DNA of 64,000 bases, taken from Anaspis maculata (lineage: Eukaryota > Arthropoda > Insecta > Coleoptera > Scraptiidae). The position numbers and the translations under genes were made by a program. Location of the stretch: assembly GCA_949128115.1 (NCBI GenBank), contig OX421968.1, forward strand, positions 248,001-312,000. Direction: 5' to 3'. The notes beneath the pieces were generated by a model. The model had not been told where the DNA came from. It did not search any database and was given only the letters and a program-made list of their open reading frames with translations. Positions 21,668 to 33,524 of this stretch are shown one piece after another (positions within the stretch are counted from its first letter, which is position 1; every line of letters starts with the position of its first letter).

Positions 21668-22508
21668 GGTGGACGCCTGAAGTCACGTGGGCTGAAGCCT
21701 GAGGTCACGTGGGTTGAAGCCAAAAGTCACGTGGGTTGGAACCTGAACTTTTTGGATAACAATTGTGTCTTTTCTTCTATATTTGTGTTCGTTCGTCAGA
21801 TGTTGCGTTTGGAAAGAGTAGCTGCCAACTTCAAAAGTGGTGACCGATCGTTTTCAAAGTCACGTGGGTGAAAGCCTGAAGTCACGTGGGTTGGAGCCTG
21901 GAGTCACGTGGGTTGGAACGTGAACTTTTTGGATAACAATTGTGTCTTTTCTTCTATTTTTGTGTTTGTTCGTCAGATGTTGCGTTTGGAACAAGTAGCT
22001 GCCAACTCCAAAAGTGGTGAACGAACGTTTTAAGTCACGTAGGTTGAAGCCTGAGGTCACGTGGATTGAAGCCTGAAGTCACGTGGGTTGGAGCCTGGAG
22101 TCACGTGGGTTCAAACCTGAACTTTTTGGATAACAATTGCGTCTTTTTTTCTATATTTGTGTTCGTTCGTCAGATGTTGCGTTTGGAACAAGTAGCTGCC
22201 AACTCCAAAAGTGGTGAACGAACGTTTTAAGTCACGTAGGTTGAAGCCTGAGGTCACGTGGATTGAAGCCTGAAGTCACGTGGGTTGGAGCCTGGAGTCA
22301 CGTGGGTTCAAACCTGAACTTTTTGGATAACAATTGCGTCTTTTTTTCTATATTTGTGTTCGTTCGTCAGATGTTGCGTTTGGAAAGAGTAGCTGCCATT
22401 TTCAAAAGTGGTTACCGATCGTTTTCAAAGTCACGTGGGTTGAAGCCTGAAGTCACGTGGGTTAAAGCCAAAAAGTCACGTGGGTTGAAACCTGAACTTT
22501 TTGGATAA
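21638..22508 (+). repeat. K module 1 (871-bp form)
   Basis: First of 11 K modules. Shared markers are GGGTGGACGCC, then GGGCTGAAG (21,689-21,697), a CTATTTTTGTGTTTG core, GGTGAACGAACG, CACGTAGG, AATTGCGTC (22,332-22,340), GCCATTTTC (about 22,395) and a 5-A run (22,470-22,474) where other monomers have four A. This copy has one extra 197-bp monomer. Confidence 0.9.
21967..22385 (+). repeat. 197-bp single-monomer tandem duplication in K1
   Basis: 21,967-22,188 aligns with 22,164-22,385 at offset 197. The result is two consecutive monomers with CACGTAGG, CACGTGGATTGAAG and AATTGCGTC. The same expanded form occurs in K6 (about 45.1-45.5 kb) and K10 (about 60.6-61.0 kb) and is absent from the other eight K modules. 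Confidence 0.9.
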
Positions 22509-23381
22509 CAATTGTGTCTTTCCTTCTATATTTGTGTTCGTTCGACAGATGTTGCGTTTGGAAAGAGTAGCTGCCAACTTCAAAAGTGGTGACCGATCGT
22601 TTCCAAAGTCACGTGGGTTGAAGCCTGAAGTCACGTGGGTTGAAGCCTGCAGTCACGTGGGTTCAAACCTAAACTTTTTGAATAACAATTGTGTCTTTTT
22701 TTCTATATTTGTGTTCGTTTGTCAGATGTTGCGTTTGGAAAGAGTAGCTGCCAACTTCAAAAGTGGTTACCGATCGTTTTCAAATTCACGTGGGTTGAAG
22801 CCTGAAGTCACGTGGGTTGAAGCCAAAAGTCACGTGGGTTAAAACCTGAACTTTTTGGATACCAATTGTGTTTTTTCTTCTATATTTGTGTTCGTTCGTC
22901 TGATGTTGCGTTTGGAACAAGTAGCTGCCAACATCAAAAGTGGTGACCGATCGTTTTCAAAGTCACGTGGGTTGAAGCCTGAAGTCACGTGGGTTGAAGC
23001 CTGATGTCACGTGGGTTGAAGCCTGAAGTCACGTGGGTTGAAGCCTGAAGTCACGTGGGTTGGAGCCTAAAGTCACGTGGGTTAAAACCTGAACTTTTTG
23101 GATAACAATTGTGTTTTTTCTTCCATATTTGTGTTCGTTCGTCAGATGTTGCGTTTGGAAAGAGTAGCTGCCAACTTCAAAAGTGGTTACCGATCGTTTT
23201 CAAAGTCACGTGGGTTGAAGCCTGAAGTCACGTGGGTTGAAGCCTAAGGTCACGTGGGTTGAAGCCAAAAGTCACGTGGGTTAAAACCTGAACTTTTTGG
23301 ATACCAATAGTGTCTTTTCTCCTATATTTGTGTTCGTTCGTCAGATGTTGCGTTTGGAAAGAGTAGCTGCCAACTTTAAAA
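22509..23381 (+). repeat. K-downstream linker with 6 x 22-bp tract
   Basis: It begins with a CTTTCCTTCTATATT / CGACAGATG core, then TTTTTGAATAAC (about 22,677), AAATTCACG, an n = 6 tract near 22,962-23,093, a TTTTTTCTTCCATATTTG monomer and GAAGCCTAAGG (about 23,243). The right part matches 46.8-47.2 kb at offset 23,802, although this copy has ACCAATAGTG near 23,303 where its relatives have ACCAATTGTG. Confidence 0.85.
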
Positions 23382-24055
23382 GTGGTTACCGATCGTTTTC
23401 AAAGTCACGTGGGTGGACGCCTGAAGTCACGTGGGCTGAAGCCTGAGGTCACGTGGGTTGAAGCCAAAAGTCACGTGGGTTGGAACCTGAACTTTTTGGA
23501 TAACAATTGTGTCTTTTCTTCTGTATTTGTGTTCGTTCGTCAGATGTTGCGTTTGGAAAGAGTAGCTGCCAACTTCAAAAGTGGTGACCGATCGTTTTCA
23601 AAGTCACGTGGGTGAAAGCCTGAAGTCACGTGGGTTGGAGCCTGGAGTCACGTGGGTTGGAACGTGAACTTTTTGGATAACAATTGTGTCTTTTCTTCTA
23701 TTTTTGTGTTTGTTCGTCAGATGTTGCGTTTGGAACAAGTAGCTGCCAACTCCAAAAGTGGTGAACGAACGTTTTAAGTCACGTAGGTTGAAGCCTGAGG
23801 TCACGTGGATTGAAGCCTGAAGTCACGTGGGTTGGAGCCTGGAGTCACGTGGGTTCAAACCTGAACTTTTTGGATAACAATTGCGTCTTTTTTTCTATAT
23901 TTGTGTTCGTTCGTCAGATGTTGCGTTTGGAAAGAGTAGCTGCCATTTTCAAAAGTGGTTACCGATCGTTTTCAAAGTCACGTGGGTTGAAGCCTGAAGT
24001 CACGTGGGTTAAAGCCAAAAAGTCACGTGGGTTGAAACCTGAACTTTTTGGATAA
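23382..24055 (+). repeat. K module 2 (674-bp form)
   Basis: A K module with all the shared markers and without the extra 197-bp monomer. It differs from K1 by TTCTGTATTTG near 23,519. A related TTCAGTATTTG variant is found in K7 and K11. Confidence 0.9.
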
Positions 24056-24331
24056 CAATTGTGTCTTTCCTTCTATATTTGTGTTCGTTTGTCAGTTGTT
24101 GCGCTTGGAAAGAGTAGCTGCCAACTTCAAAAGTCGTTACCGATCGTTTTCAAATTCACGTGGGTTGAAGCCTGAAGTCACGTGGGTTGAAGCCAAAAGT
24201 CACGTGGGTTAAAACCTGAACTTTTTGGATACCAATTGTGTTTTTTCTTCTATATTTGTGTTCGTTCGTCTGATGTTGCGTTTGGAACAAGGAGCTGCCA
24301 ACATCAAAAGTGGTGACCGATCGTTTTCAAA

Positions 24332-24485
24332 GTCACGTGGGTTGAAGCCTGAAGTCACGTGGGTTGAAGCCTGATGTCACGTGGGTTGAAGCCTGAAGTC
24401 ACGTGGGTTGAAGCCTGAAGTCACGTGGGTTGAACCCTGAAGTCACGTGGGTTGAAGCCTAAAGTCACGTGGGTTGAAACCTGAA
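24332..24485 (+). repeat. 22-bp subrepeat tract, n = 7 with GAACCC variant
   Basis: Seven 22-bp subrepeats. The fifth carries the diagnostic GAACCCTGAA end and the sixth GAAGCCTAAA. The same signature is seen near 30.3, 33.6, 35.83-35.99, 46.1, 49.1, 51.3, 61.6 and 63.8 kb, so it marks one amplified lineage of monomers. Some copies have GGGTAGAACCC (30.4, 33.7 and 49.2 kb). Confidence 0.9.
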
Positions 24486-26404
24486 CTTTTTGGATAACAA
24501 TTGTGTCTTTTCTCCTATTTTTGTGTTCGTTCGTCAGATGTTGCGTTTGAAACAAGTAGCTGCCAACTCCAAAAGTGGTGACCGAACGTTTTAAAAGTCA
24601 CGTGGGTTGAAGCCTGAGGTCACGTGGGTTGAAGCCAAAAGTCACGTGGGTTAAAACCTGATCTTTTTGGATACCAATTGTGTTTTTTCTTCTATATTTG
24701 TGTTCGTTCGTCTGATGTTGCGTTTGGAACAAGTAGCTGCCAACATCAAAAGTGGTGACCGATCGTTTTCAAAGTCACGTGGGTTGAAGCCTGGAGTCAC
24801 GTGAGTTGAAGCCTGAAGTCACGTGGGTTGAAGCCTTAAGTCACGTGGGATGAAGCCTAAAGTCACGTGGGTTCAAACCTAAACTTTTTGGATAACAATT
24901 GTGTTTTTTTTTCTATATTTGTGTTCGTTCGTCAGATGTTGCGTTTGGAAAGAGTAGCTGCCAACTTCAAAAGTGGTTACCGATCGTTTTCAAAGTCACG
25001 TGGGTTGAAGCCTGAAGTTACGTGGGTTGGAGCCTGAGGTCACGTGGGTTGAAGCCAGAAGTCACGTGGGTTAAAACCTGAACTTTTTGGATACCAATTG
25101 TGTCTTTTCTTCTATATTTGTGTTCGTTCGTCAGATGTTGCGTTTGGAAAGAGTAGCTGCCAACTTCAAAAGTGGTTACCGATCGTTTTCAAAATCACGT
25201 GGGTTTAAGCCTGAGGTCACGTGGGTTGAAGCCAAAAGTCACGTGGGTTAAAACCTGAATTTTTTGGATACCAATTGTGTCTTTTCTTCTATATTTGTGT
25301 TCGTTCGTCAGATGTTGCGTTTGGAAAGGGTAGCTGCCAACTTCAAAAGTGGTTACCGATCGTTTTCAAAGTCACGTGGGTTGACGCCTCAAGTCACGTG
25401 GGTTGAAGCCTGGAGTCACGTGGGTTCAAACCTAAACTTTTTGGATAACAATTGTGTCTTTTTTTCTATATTTGTGTTCGTTTGTCAGATGTTGCGTTTG
25501 GGAAGAGTAGCTGCCAACTTCAAAAGTGGTTACCGATCGTTTTCAAAGTCACGTGAGTTGGAGCCTGATGTCACGTGGGTTGAAGCCAAAAGTCACGTGG
25601 GTTAAAACCTGAACTTTTTGGATACCAATTGTGTTTTTTCTTCTATATTTGTGTTCGTTCGTCTGATGTTGCGTTTGGAACAAGTAGCTGCCAACATCAA
25701 AAGTGGTGACCGATCGTTTTCAAAGTCACGTGGGTTGAAGCCTGAAGTCACGTGGGTTGGAGCCTAAAGTCACGTGGGTTGAAACCTGAACTTTTTGGAT
25801 AACAATTGTGTTTTTTCTTCCATATTTGTGTTCGTTCGTCAGATGTTGCGTTTGGAAAGAGTAGCTGCCAACTTCAAAAGTGGTTACCAATCGTTTTCAA
25901 AGTCACGTGGGTTGAAGCCTGAAGTCACGTGGGTTGGAGCCTGAGGTCACGTGGGTTGAAGCCAAAAGTCACGTGGGTTAAAACCTGAACTTTTTGGATA
26001 CCAATTGTGTCTTTTCTTCTATATTTGTGTTCGTTCGTCAGATGTTGCGTTTGGAAAGAGTAGCTGCCAACTTTAAAAGTGGTTACCGATCGTTTTCGAA
26101 GTCACGTGGGTGGACGCCTGAAGTCACGTGGGTTGAAGCCTGAAGTCACGTGGGTTGAAGCCAAAAGTCACGTGGGTTGGAACCTGAACTTTTTGGATAA
26201 CAATTGTGTCTTTTCTTCTATATTTGTGTTCGTTCGTCAGATGTTGCGTTTGGAAAGAGAAGCTGCCAACTTCAAAAGTGGTTACCGATCGTTTTCAAAG
26301 TCACGTGGGTTGAAGCCTGAAGTCACGTGGGTTGAAGCCTGAGGTCACGTGGGTTGAAGCCAAAAGTCACGTGGGTTAAAACCTGATTCTTTTGGATACC
26401 AATT

Positions 26405-26475
26405 GTGTCTTTTCTTCTATATTTGTGTTCGTTCGTCAGATGTTGCGTTCTGCCAACTTCAAAAGTGGTTACTGA
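26405..26475 (+). repeat. Core with 12-bp internal deletion
   Basis: This core reads GATGTTGCGTTCTGCCAAC. Twelve bases (TGGAAAGAGTAG) present in essentially all other cores are missing at the 26,449/26,450 junction. The next palindrome is also changed, to TACTGATCG. The same damaged monomer is at 37,951 and 53,411, so it was amplified with block M. Confidence 0.92.
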
Positions 26476-29160
26476 TCGTTTTCAAAGTCACGTGGGTTGA
26501 CGCCTGAAGTCACGTGGGTTGAAGCCTGAAGTCACGTGGGTTGAGGCCAAAAGTCACGTGGGTTGAAACCTGAACTTTTTGGATAACAATTGTGTCTTTT
26601 CTTCTATATTTGTGTTCGTTCGTCAGATGTTGCGTTTGGAACAAGTAGCTGCCAACATCAAAAGTGGTGACCGATCGTTTTGAAAGTCACGTGGGTGAAA
26701 GCCTGAAGTCACGTGGGTTGGAGCCTGAAGTCACGTGGGTTGAAACCTGAACTTTTTGGATAACAATTGTGTCTTTTCTCCTATTTTTGTGTTCGTTCGT
26801 CAGATGTTGCGTTCGAAACAAGTAGCTGCCAACTCCAAAAGTGGTGACCGAACGTTTTAAAAGTCACGTGGGTTGAAGCCTGAGGTCACGTGGGTTGAAG
26901 CCAAAAGTCACGTGGGTTAAAACCTGATCTTTTTGGATACCAATTGTGTTTTTTCTTCTATATTTGTGTTCGTTCGTCTGATGTTGCGTTTGGAACAAGT
27001 AGCTGCCAACATCAAAAGTGGTGACCGATCGTTTTCAAAGTCACGTGGGTTGAAGCCTGAAGTCACGTGAGTTGAAGCCTGAAGTCACGTGGGTTGAAGC
27101 CTGAAGTCACGTGGGTTGAAGCCTGGAGTCACGTGGGTTCAAACCTGAACTTTTTGGATAACAATTGTATCTTTTTTTCTATATTTGTGTTCGTTCGTCA
27201 GATGTTGCGTTTGGGAAGAATAGCTGCCAACTTCAAAAGTGGTTACCGATCGTTTTCAAAGTCACGTGGGTTGAAGCCTGAAGTCACGTGGGTTGAAGCC
27301 AAAAGTCACGTGGGTTAAAACCTGAACTTTTTGGATACCAATTGTGTTTTTTCTTCTATATTTGTGTTCGTTCGTCAGATGTTGCGTTTGGAAAGAGTAG
27401 CTGCCAACTTCAAAAGTGGTTACCGATCGTTTTCAAAGTCACGTGGGTTGACGCCTTAAGTCACGTGGGTTGAAGCCTGGAGTCACGTGGGTTCAAACCT
27501 AAACTTTTTGGATAACAATTGTGTCTTTTTTTCTATATTTGTGTTCGTTTGTCAGATGTTGCGTTTGGGAAGAGTAGCTGCCAACTTCAAAAGTGGTTAC
27601 CGATCGTTTTCAAAGTCACGTGAGTTGGAGCTTGATGTCACGTGGGTTGAAGCCAAAAGTCACGTGGGTTAAAACCTGAACTTTTTGGATACCAATTGTG
27701 TTTTTTCTTCTATATTTGTGTTCGTTCGTCTGATGTTGCGTTTGGAACAAGTAGCTGCCAACTCCAAAAGTGGTGAACGAACGTTTTAAGTCACGTAAGT
27801 TGAAGCCTGAGGTCACGTGGATTGAAGCCTGAAGTCACGTGGGTTGAAGCCAAAAGTCACGTATGTTGAAACCTGAACTTTTTGGATAACAATTGAGTCT
27901 TTTCTTCTATATTTGTGTTCGTTCGTCAGATGTTGCGTTTGGAACAAGTAGCTGCCAACTTCAAAAGTGGTTACCGATCGTTTTCAATGTCACGTGGGTT
28001 GAAGCCTGAAGTCACGTGGGTTGAAGCCTGAGGTCACGTGGGTTGAAGCCAAAAGTCACGTGGGTAAAAACCTGATCTTTTTGGATACCAATTGTGTTTT
28101 TTCTTCTATATTTGTGTTCGTTCGTCAGATGTTGCGTTTGGAAAGAGTAGCTGCCAACTTCAAAAGTGGTTACCGATCGTTTTCAAAGTCACGTGGGTTG
28201 AAGCCTGAAGTTACGTGGGTTGGAGCCTGAGGTCACGTGGGTTGAAGCCAGAAGTCACGTGGGTTAAAACCTGAACTTTTTGGATACCAATTGTGTCTTT
28301 TCTTCTATATTTGTGTTCGTTCGTCAGATGTTGCGTTTGGAAAGAGTAGCTGCCAACTTCAAAAGTGGTTACCGATCGTTTTCAAAGTCACGTGGGTTGA
28401 CGCCTTAAGTCACGTGGGTTGAAGCCTGGAGTCACGTGGGTTCAAACCTAAACTTTTTGGATAACAATTGTGTCTTTTTTTCTATATTTGTGTTCGTTTG
28501 TCAGATGCTGCGTTTGGGAAGAGTAGCTGCCAACTTCAAAAGTGGTTACCGATCGTTTTCAAAGTCACGTGAGTTGGAGCCTGATGTCACGTGGGTTGAA
28601 GCCAAAAGTCACGTGGGTTAAAACCTGAACTTTTTGGATACCAATTGTGTTTTTTCTTCTATATTTGTGTTCGTTCGTCTGATGTTGCGTTTGGAACAAG
28701 TAGCTGCCAACATCAAAAGTGGTGACCGATCGTTTTCAAAGTCACGTGGGTTGAAGCCTGAAGTCACGTGGGTTGAAGCCTGATGTCACGTGGGTTGAAG
28801 CCTGAAGTCACGTGGGTTGAAGCCTGAAGTCACGTGGGTTGGAGCCTAAAGTCACGTGGGTTAAAACCTGAACTTTTTGGATAACAATTGTGTTTTTTCT
28901 TCCATATTTGTGTTCGCTCGTCAGATGTTGCGTTTGGAAAGAGTAGCTGCCAACTTCAAAAGTGGTTACCGATCGTTTTCAAAGTCACGTGGGTTGAAGC
29001 CTGAAGTCACGTGGGTTGAAGCCTGAGGTCACGTGGGTTGAAGCCAAAAGTCACGTGGGTTAAAACCTGAACTTTTTGGATACCAATTGTGTCTTTTCTC
29101 CTATATTTGTGTTCGTTCGTCAGATGTTGCGTTTGGAAAGAGTAGCTGCCAACTTTAAAA

Positions 29161-29834
29161 GTGGTTACCGATCGTTTTCAAAGTCACGTGGGTGGACGCC
29201 TGAAGTCACGTGGGCTGAAGCCTGAGGTCACGTGGGTTGAAGCCAAAAGTCACGTGGGTTGGAACCTGAACTTTTTGGATAACAATTGTGTCTTTTCTTC
29301 TATATTTGTGTTCGTTCGTCAGATGTTGCGTTTGGAAAGAGTAGCTGCCAACTTCAAAAGTGGTGACCGATCGTTTTCAAAGTCACGTGGGTGAAAGCCT
29401 GAAGTCACGTGGGTTGGAGCCTGGAGTCACGTGGGTTGGAACGTGAACTTTTTGGATAACAATTGTGTCTTTTCTTCTATTTTTGTGTTTGTTCGTCAGA
29501 TGTTGCGTTTGGAACAAGTAGCTGCCAACTCCAAAAGTGGTGAACGAACGTTTTAAGTCACGTAGGTTGAAGCCTGAGGTCACGTGGATTGAAGCCTGAA
29601 GTCACGTGGGTTGGAGCCTGGAGTCACGTGGGTTCAAACCTGAACTTTTTGGATAACAATTGCGTCTTTTTTTCTATATTTGTGTTCGTTCGTCAGATGT
29701 TGCGTTTGGAAAGAGTAGCTGCCATTTTCAAAAGTGGTTACCGATCGTTTTCAAAGTCACGTGGGTTGAAGCCTGAAGTCACGTGGGTTAAAGCCAAAAA
29801 GTCACGTGGGTTGAAACCTGAACTTTTTGGATAA
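29161..29834 (+). repeat. K module 3 (674-bp form)
   Basis: A K module with the shared markers (GGGCTGAAG, CACGTAGG, AATTGCGTC, GCCATTTTC, five-A run). It lies after an A-tail copy, as K1 does, but lacks the extra 197-bp monomer, so offset 7,523 relative to K1 drops to 7,326 inside the module. Confidence 0.9.
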
Positions 29835-30504
29835 CAATTGAGTCTTTCCTTCTATATTTGTGTTCGTTCGACAGATGTTGCGTTTGGAAAGAGTAGCTGC
29901 CAACTTCAAAAGTGGTGACCGATCGTTTCCAAAGTCACGTGGGTTGAAGCCTGAAGTCACGTGGGTTGAAGCCTGCAGTCACGTGGGTTCAAACCTAAAC
30001 TTTTTGAATAACAATTGTGTCTTTTTTTCTATATTTGTGTTCGTTTGTCAGATGTTGCGTTTGGAAAGAGTAGCTGCCAACTTCAAAAGTGGTTACCGAT
30101 CGTTTTCAAATTCACGTGGGTTGAAGCCTGAAGTCACGTGGGTTGAAGCCAAAAGTCACGTGGGTTAAAACCTGAACTTTTTGGATACCAATTGTGTTTT
30201 TTTTTCTATATTTGTGTTCGTTCGTCTGATGTTGCGTTTGGAACAAGTAGCTGCCAACATCAAAAGTGGTGACCGATCGTTTTCAAAGTCACGTGGGTTG
30301 AAGCCTGAAGTCACGTGGGTTGAAGCCTGATGTCACGTGGGTTGAAGCCTGGAGTCACGTGGGTTGAAGCCTGAAGTCACGTGGGTAGAACCCTGAAGTC
30401 ACGTGGGTTGAAGCCTAAAGTCACGTGGGTTGAAACCTGAACTTTTTGGATAACAATTGTGTCTTTTCTCCTATTTTTGTGTTCGTTCGTCAGATGTTGC
30501 GTTT
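29835..30504 (+). repeat. K-downstream linker with n = 7 tract
   Basis: It follows K3 and matches the linker after K1 at offset 7,326 to about 23,030, with AATTGAGTC and a long-T core GTGTTTTTTTTTCT as private changes. The 22-bp tract near 30,290-30,443 includes GAAGCCTGGA and GGGTAGAACCC variants. Confidence 0.86.
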
Positions 30505-32850
30505 GAAACAAGTAGCTGCCAACTCCAAAAGTGGTGACCGAACGTTTTAAAAGTCACGTGGGTTGAAGCCTGAGGTCACGTGGGTTGAAGCCAAAAGTCA
30601 CGTGGGTTAAAACCTGATCTTTTTGGATACCAATTGTGTTTTTTCTTCTATATTTGTGTTCGTTCGTCTGATGTTGCGTTTGGAACAAGTAGCTGCCAAC
30701 ATCAAAAGTGGTGACCGATCGTTTTCAAAGTCACGTGGGTTGAAGCCTGAAGTCACGTGAGTTGAAGCCTGAAGTCACGTGGGTTGAAGCCTGAAGTCAC
30801 GTGGGTTGAAGCCTGGAGTCACGTGGGTTCAAACCTGAACTTTTTGGATAACAATTGTATCTTTTTTTCTATATTTGTGTTCGTTCGTCAGATGTTGCGT
30901 TTGGGAAGAATAGCTGCCAACTTCAAAAGTGGTTACCGATCGTTTTCAAAGTCACGTGGGTTGAAGCCTGAAGTCACGTGGGTTGAAGCCAAAAGTCACG
31001 TGGGTTAAAACCTGAACTTTTTGGATACCAATTGTGTTTTTTCTTCTATATTTGTGTTCGTTCGTCAGATGTTGCGTTTGGAAAGAGTAGCTGCCAACTT
31101 CAAAAGTGGTTACCGATCGTTTTCAAAGTCACGTGGGTTGACGCCTTAAGTCACGTGGGTTGAAGCCTGGAGTCACGTGGGTTTAAACCTAAACTTTTTG
31201 GATAACAATTGTGTCTTTTTTTCTATATTTGTGTTCGTTTGTCAGATGTTGCGTTTGGGAAGAGTAGCTGCCAACTTCAAAAGTGGTTACCGATCGTTTT
31301 CAAAGTCACGTGAGTTGGAGCTTGATGTCACGTGGGTTGAAGCCAAAAGTCACGTGGGTTAAAACCTGAACTTTTTGGATACCAATTGTGTTTTTTCTTC
31401 TATATTTGTGTTCGTTCGTCTGATGTTGCGTTTGGAACAAGTAGCTGCCAACTCCAAAAGTGGTGAACGAACGTTTTAAGTCACGTAAGTTGAAGCCTGA
31501 GGTCACGTGGATTGAAGCCTGAAGTCACGTGGGTTGAAGCCAAAAGTCACGTATGTTGAAACCTGAACTTTTTGGATAACAATTGAGTCTTTTCTTCTAT
31601 ATTTGTGTTCGTTCGTCAGATGTTGCGTTTGGAACAAGTAGCTGCCAACTTCAAAAGTGGTTACCGATCGTTTTCAATGTCACGTGGGTTGAAGCCTGAA
31701 GTCACGTGGGTTGAAGCCTGAGGTCACGTGGGTTGAAGCCAAAAGTCACGTGGGTAAAAACCTGATCTTTTTGGATACCAATTGTGTTTTTTCTTCTATA
31801 TTTGTGTTCGTTCGTCAGATGTTGCGTTTGGAAAGAGTAGCTGCCAACTTCAAAAGTGGTTACCGATCGTTTTCAAAGTCACGTGGGTTGAAGCCTGAAG
31901 TTACGTGGGTTGGAGCCTGAGGTCACGTGGGTTGAAGCCAGAAGTCACGTGGGTTAAAACCTGAACTTTTTGGATACCAATTGTGTCTTTTCTTCTATAT
32001 TTGTGTTCGTTCGTCAGATGTTGCGTTTGGAAAGAGTAGCTGCCAACTTCAAAAGTGGTTACCGATCGTTTTCAAAGTCACGTGGGTTGACGCCTTAAGT
32101 CACGTGGGTTGAAGCCTGGAGTCACGTGGGTTCAAACCTAAACTTTTTGGATAACAATTGTGTCTTTTTTTCTATATTTGTGTTCGTTTGTCAGATGCTG
32201 CGTTTGGGAAGAGTAGCTGCCAACTTCAAAAGTGGTTACCGATCGTTTTCAAAGTCACGTGAGTTGGAGCCTGATGTCACGTGGGTTGAAGCCAAAAGTC
32301 ACGTGGGTTAAAACCTGAACTTTTTGGATACCAATTGTGTTTTTTCTTCTATATTTGTGTTCGTTCGTCTGATGTTGCGTTTGGAACAAGTAGCTGCCAA
32401 CATCAAAAGTGGTGACCGATCGTTTTCAAAGTCACGTGGGTTGAAGCCTGAAGTCACGTGGGTTGAAGCCTGATGTCACGTGGGTTGAAGCCTGAAGTCA
32501 CGTGGGTTGAAGCCTGAAGTCACGTGGGTTGGAGCCTAAAGTCACGTGGGTTAAAACCTGAACTTTTTGGATAACAATTGTGTTTTTTCTTCCATATTTG
32601 TGTTCGCTCGTCAGATGTTGCGTTTGGAAAGAGTAGCTGCCAACTTCAAAAGTGGTTACCGATCGTTTTCAAAGTCACGTGGGTTGAAGCCTGAAGTCAC
32701 GTGGGTTGAAGCCTGAGGTCACGTGGGTTGAAGCCAAAAGTCACGTGGGTTAAAACCTGAACTTTTTGGATACCAATTGTGTCTTTTCTCCTATATTTGT
32801 GTTCGTTCGTCAGATGTTGCGTTTGGAAAGAGTAGCTGCCAACTTTAAAA
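30505..32850 (+). repeat. 3,690-bp tandem duplication, unit 2 (M end and A-tail)
   Basis: Repeats 26,815-29,160 at offset 3,690, including the GTATCTTTTTTTCT core (about 30,858), CACGTAAG (about 31,485), CACGTATG (about 31,550) and the CGCTCGTCAG variant (about 32,607) shared with about 28,917. From about 32,675 onward the sequence also belongs to the first 15,460-bp HOR unit. Confidence 0.9.
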
Positions 32851-33524
32851 GTGGTTACCGATCGTTTTCAAAGTCACGTGGGTGGACGCCTGAAGTCACG
32901 TGGGCTGAAGCCTGAGGTCACGTGGGTTGAAGCCAAAAGTCACGTGGGTTGGAACCTGAACTTTTTGGATAACAATTGTGTCTTTTCTTCTATATTTGTG
33001 TTCGTTCGTCAGATGTTGCGTTTGGAAAGAGTAGCTGCCAACTTCAAAAGTGGTGACCGATCGTTTTCAAAGTCACGTGGGTGAAAGCCTGAAGTCACGT
33101 GGGTTGGAGCCTGGAGTCACGTGGGTTGGAACGTGAACTTTTTGGATAACAATTGTGTCTTTTCTTCTATTTTTGTGTTTGTTCGTCAGATGTTGCGTTT
33201 GGAACAAGTAGCTGCCAACTCCAAAAGTGGTGAACGAACGTTTTAAGTCACGTAGGTTGAAGCCTGAGGTCACGTGGATTGAAGCCTGAAGTCACGTGGG
33301 TTGGAGCCTGGAGTCACGTGGGTTCAAACCTGAACTTTTTGGATAACAATTGCGTCTTTTTTTCTATATTTGTGTTCGTTCGTCAGATGTTGCGTTTGGA
33401 AAGAGTAGCTGCCATTTTCAAAAGTGGTTACCGATCGTTTTCAAAGTCACGTGGGTTGAAGCCTGAAGTCACGTGGGTTAAAGCCAAAAAGTCACGTGGG
33501 TTGAAACCTGAACTTTTTGGATAA
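32851..33524 (+). repeat. K module 4 (674-bp form)
   Basis: A K module with the shared markers. It ends the 3,690-bp duplication and also lies in the first 15,460-bp unit. Right after it, homology with K3's linker stops at 29,889/33,579 inside a core. Confidence 0.9.

Larger units (their letters stand above)
24056..27959 (+). repeat. HOR block M, copy 1
   Basis: From about 24,090 to 27,959 the block aligns with about 35,590-39,461 at offset 11,502 and with 51,050-54,921 at 26,962. Markers are AAAAGTCGTTACC (24,135), the n = 7 tract, GAACGTTTTAAAAGTCACG, AAAATCACG (about 25,192), GGAAAGGGTAG (about 25,324), TTTTCGAAGTC (about 26,096), a core with a 12-bp deletion (26,449) and CACGTAAG (about 27,792). 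The first monomer is chimeric: its 5' part is K-type (CTTTCCTTC) and its 3' part reads CAGTTGTTGCGCTTGG. Confidence 0.87.
26815..30504 (+). repeat. 3,690-bp tandem duplication, unit 1
   Basis: 26,815-29,889 aligns with 30,505-33,579 at offset 3,690. The unit joins the end of block M, an A-tail copy (27,960-29,160, offset 7,523 from 20,437), K module 3 and a K-downstream linker. I saw few differences between the units, for example TTCAAACC/TTTAAACC at about 27,493/31,183 and AATTGAGTC/AATTGTGTC at about 29,840/33,530. Confidence 0.9.

Noticed and set aside
27616..27816. Minus-strand frame starting MTSGFN, recurring in many places
   Set aside because: It is the reverse reading of the 22-mers and a core, present wherever the same monomer variant occurs. 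No independent evidence of coding.
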